Source: Defluviitaleaceae bacterium
GTDB lineage: Bacteria > Bacillota > Clostridia > Lachnospirales > WQUN01
DNA length: 6,985 nt
Reading direction: 5' to 3'
Assembly: GCA_009783395.1 (NCBI GenBank)
Contig: WRHA01000320.1
Coordinates: 1-6,985, forward strand
Part shown: piece by piece, positions 5,364 to 6,985 of the stretch
How positions within the stretch are numbered: the first letter of the stretch is position 1
Layout of the letters: the number at the start of each line of letters is the position of its first letter
Notes under the pieces: generated by a model
What the model saw: the letters and a program-made list of their open reading frames with translations, nothing else
The model's database searches: none
Told to the model about the DNA's origin: nothing
Program-made: the position numbers and the translations under genes

Positions 5364-5947
5364 TTTGCTCCGCCTTCCTTTACGCCGCGCCCTGTAAGCG
5401 CGCTGATTGCTGTTTGGAAAATAATTTTTATGTCAAAAGAGAGGGACATTTTTTTTGCGTACTCGCCGTCATAGGCGGCTTTTGTTTCGATAGGAAGCTC
5501 GTCCCGCCCGCGAATCTGCGCCAAACCGGTTAGCCCGACCGGGATGGAGTTCGCACCGTGCTTATCGCGTTCGGCGATTAAATCGTCTTGATTCCACAAG
5601 GCCGGTCGCGGCCCGACCAGCGACATATCACCCGCTAAAATATTAAAAATTTGGGGCAACTCGTCCAAGCTGAACTTTCGTAAGAGACGCCCCACAGGCG
5701 TTATATGTGCCTGAGGGTTTTTTAGCAGATGCGTCGGCATATCGCTCGGTGCAGTGGTGTACATACTGCGGAATTTATATAGTTGAAAAAATTTTTTGTC
5801 CTGCCCGAAGCGTTTTTGTGTAAAAAAAACGCCGCCGCTTGAGGTTGTTCCAACAAGCACTGCAAGCACCGCCAAAAGCGGCACCCACAGCGGAGCGGCG
5901 GCAATTATACAAAGAACGTCCATAAATCGCTTCATATATATATACAT
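5360..5947 (-). CDS. Bacterial sugar transferase (monotopic phosphoglycosyl transferase)
   Basis: A 195-residue enzyme of the PglC/WcaJ-domain type. It transfers a sugar phosphate from a nucleotide sugar to undecaprenyl phosphate at the inner face of the membrane, the first step of capsule, O-unit or glycan assembly. Residues 8-33 are the membrane re-entrant helix after MYIYMKRFMD. FTQKRFGQDKKFFQLYKFRSM (42-62) is typical. The catalytic Asp-Glu dyad is D95-E96 in RKFSLDELPQ, followed by GDMSLVGPRP (106-115) and GLTGLAQIRGRDELP (138-152). Length fits the minimal one-domain class, with no extra N-terminal transmembrane domains as in full WcaJ. Start ATG 5947 is supported by AAAGG about 9 nt upstream; ATG 5935 is in frame but too far from it. 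It lies 55 bp after murA and overlaps the SDR gene by 4 bp. Confidence 0.95.
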   Translation of the reverse strand: MYIYMKRFMDVLCIIAAAPLWVPLLAVLAVLVGTTSSGGVFFTQKRFGQDKKFFQLYKFRSMYTTAPSDMPTHLLKNPQAHITPVGRLLRKFSLDELPQIFNILAGDMSLVGPRPALWNQDDLIAERDKHGANSIPVGLTGLAQIRGRDELPIETKAAYDGEYAKKMSLSFDIKIIFQTAISALTGRGVKEGGAK

Positions 5948-6002
5948 ATGGCAAAGCCTTTCGGGTTATGTTTCGTTAGGTTTCGTTATTTGAATAATAC
6001 AT

Positions 6003-6985
6003 TCAGACATCTTCGAGCGCAATATCCGCGCCGAAGGTTGTCAAATCTTTTTCGATGCACTCGTAGCCGCGCTGTACGTAGGAGGCGTTTTGTACGATGC
6101 TTTCGCCGTCGGCAACCAATGCGGCGAGAATTAACGCCGCGCCGCAACGCAAATCGTGCGCCGCAACGGTTGCCCCGCGCAGAGAATTTACGCCGCTTAT
6201 TACAAATGTGCGCTTGTCGGCGGTTAGGCGGATGTTTGCTCCCATTTTGCGCAGCTCGCCGACGTGGCCGTAACGATTTTCGAAAACGGTTTCGGTAACT
6301 TCGCTTTGCCCGTCTGAAACAGCAAGCGCGGCAACAAACTGCGCCTGCATATCGGTCGGGAAGCCGGGATGCACTCGCGTTTCAATGCGCGGCACTGCGC
6401 GAAGCCGTTCGGGCGCACGCAAGCAAACATCGGTTCCGTCGGCTCGAATAACACAGCCCATTTCTTTGAGATATGCCACAACAGGCATCAAATCAAACGG
6501 TCGCACGCCTTTCAAAACTATTTCCCCGCCGGTCATCGCCGCCGCAACAAGATGCGTCCCCGCAACAATTCTGTCGGGGATTATTTTGTGTGCAACGTTT
6601 TTTCGCAAGGATTTTTTACCATGAATTACAATCGTCCCCGTTCCCGCGCCGCGAACGTCACAGCCCAGCCTTTTCAAAAATTCGGCAAGATCAGCTATCT
6701 CCGGTTCTCTTGCGGCGTTATCAATGATTGTTTCACCCTTTGCGAGTGCGGCGGCAATCATTAAATTTTCCGTTGCACCGACGGATGCAAAATTTAGCTT
6801 AATTTTCGCGCCCTTTAGCCCGTTGACGCAATCGCAAAAAATTTTTCCGTCTGCCTCGCGAATTTTCGCACCCATTGCCTCAAGCCCTTCGACGTGCAGG
6901 TTTATTGCGCGAGTGCCGATACTGCATCCCCCCGGCATCGGCAAAACCGCACGCCTGCACCGTGCCAACAACGCCCCCATAAACA
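6003..6985 (-). CDS. murA: UDP-N-acetylglucosamine 1-carboxyvinyltransferase, C-terminal three quarters (cut by window edge)
   Basis: MurA transfers enolpyruvate from phosphoenolpyruvate to UDP-GlcNAc, the first committed step of peptidoglycan synthesis. The frame stays open to the right edge. ATG 6980 is internal because the preceding codon (Phe) and the sequence FMGALLAR belong to the family, and about 95 N-terminal residues lie outside. Counting from that Met, the mobile loop LPMPGGCSIGTR holds C19, equivalent to E. coli Cys115, the fosfomycin target. R24 matches Arg120. Other family motifs are SVGATENLMIAA (66-77), NAAREPEIADLA (88-99), PDRIVAGT (135-142), FPTDMQAQF with D210 (E. coli Asp305), ETVFENRYGH (230-239) and QRGYECIE with R304 (Arg397). 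The sugar-binding segment reads RAINLH where RP(V/I)DLH is usual. All visible catalytic residues are kept, so it should be active. Firmicutes often carry two MurA copies; which one this is cannot be told. Confidence 0.96.
   Translation of the reverse strand, partial: FMGALLARCRRAVLPMPGGCSIGTRAINLHVEGLEAMGAKIREADGKIFCDCVNGLKGAKIKLNFASVGATENLMIAAALAKGETIIDNAAREPEIADLAEFLKRLGCDVRGAGTGTIVIHGKKSLRKNVAHKIIPDRIVAGTHLVAAAMTGGEIVLKGVRPFDLMPVVAYLKEMGCVIRADGTDVCLRAPERLRAVPRIETRVHPGFPTDMQAQFVAALAVSDGQSEVTETVFENRYGHVGELRKMGANIRLTADKRTFVISGVNSLRGATVAAHDLRCGAALILAALVADGESIVQNASYVQRGYECIEKDLTTFGADIALEDV

Noticed and set aside
5934..5947. TATATATATA tract at the sugar transferase start
   Set aside because: It encodes the first residues MYIYM and lies downstream of the ribosome site; no -35 partner is seen, so I do not call it a promoter.
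5948..6002. Duplicate AACGAAAC in the murA-sugar transferase gap
   Set aside because: Two 8-nt copies 10 nt apart in AT-rich DNA are too short to support an operator, and no hairpin or promoter is apparent.

Overview
The window looks like chromosomal DNA of a low-to-mid-GC Gram-positive anaerobe of the Clostridia type. This is inferred from the clostridial-style threonine synthase start, a DivIVA-domain protein, a CapA protein of the clostridial form, Firmicutes-like Shine-Dalgarno sequences and a tRNA gene without encoded CCA. No phage, transposase, CRISPR array or defence gene is visible. The window is mostly housekeeping and cell-envelope genes, and the least ordinary part is its intergenic DNA.

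Layout. Positions 1-2186 hold a minus-strand run: a DivIVA-domain protein (1539-2186, GTG start), a hairpin with a UUCG loop, a membrane-anchored CapA-family metallophosphatase-like protein (307-1467), and the N-terminal third of an MFS transporter (1-310) that overlaps capA by ATGA. A 274-bp divergent region (2187-2460) carries a good promoter for the DivIVA gene, a small palindrome and a very strong, near-symmetric terminator hairpin. Threonine synthase thrC (2461-3927, +) follows, then tRNA-Tyr (3988-4069, +).

Positions 4071-4300 form an imperfect inverted repeat with arms of about 107 and 117 nt, centred on a perfect 16-bp bidirectional terminator. It separates the plus-strand thrC/tRNA unit from a convergent minus-strand unit. 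That unit reads murA (6003-6985, N-terminus outside the window), a bacterial sugar transferase (monotopic phosphoglycosyl transferase, 5360-5947), an extended-SDR sugar-nucleotide epimerase/reductase (4536-5363) and a small four-cysteine zinc-ribbon protein (4294-4539). The last three genes are joined by 4-bp ATGA overlaps.

How the genes fit together. MurA makes the first committed peptidoglycan precursor. The phosphoglycosyl transferase would load a sugar phosphate onto the lipid carrier to start a surface glycan, and the SDR probably prepares that sugar nucleotide. DivIVA and CapA proteins also belong to envelope growth and surface polymer functions, so most of the window serves the cell envelope. 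I do not see a convincing undescribed multi-gene system. The best leads are the foldback/palindrome repeats associated with terminators, and the coupling of a small zinc-ribbon protein to a glycan-initiation gene pair.
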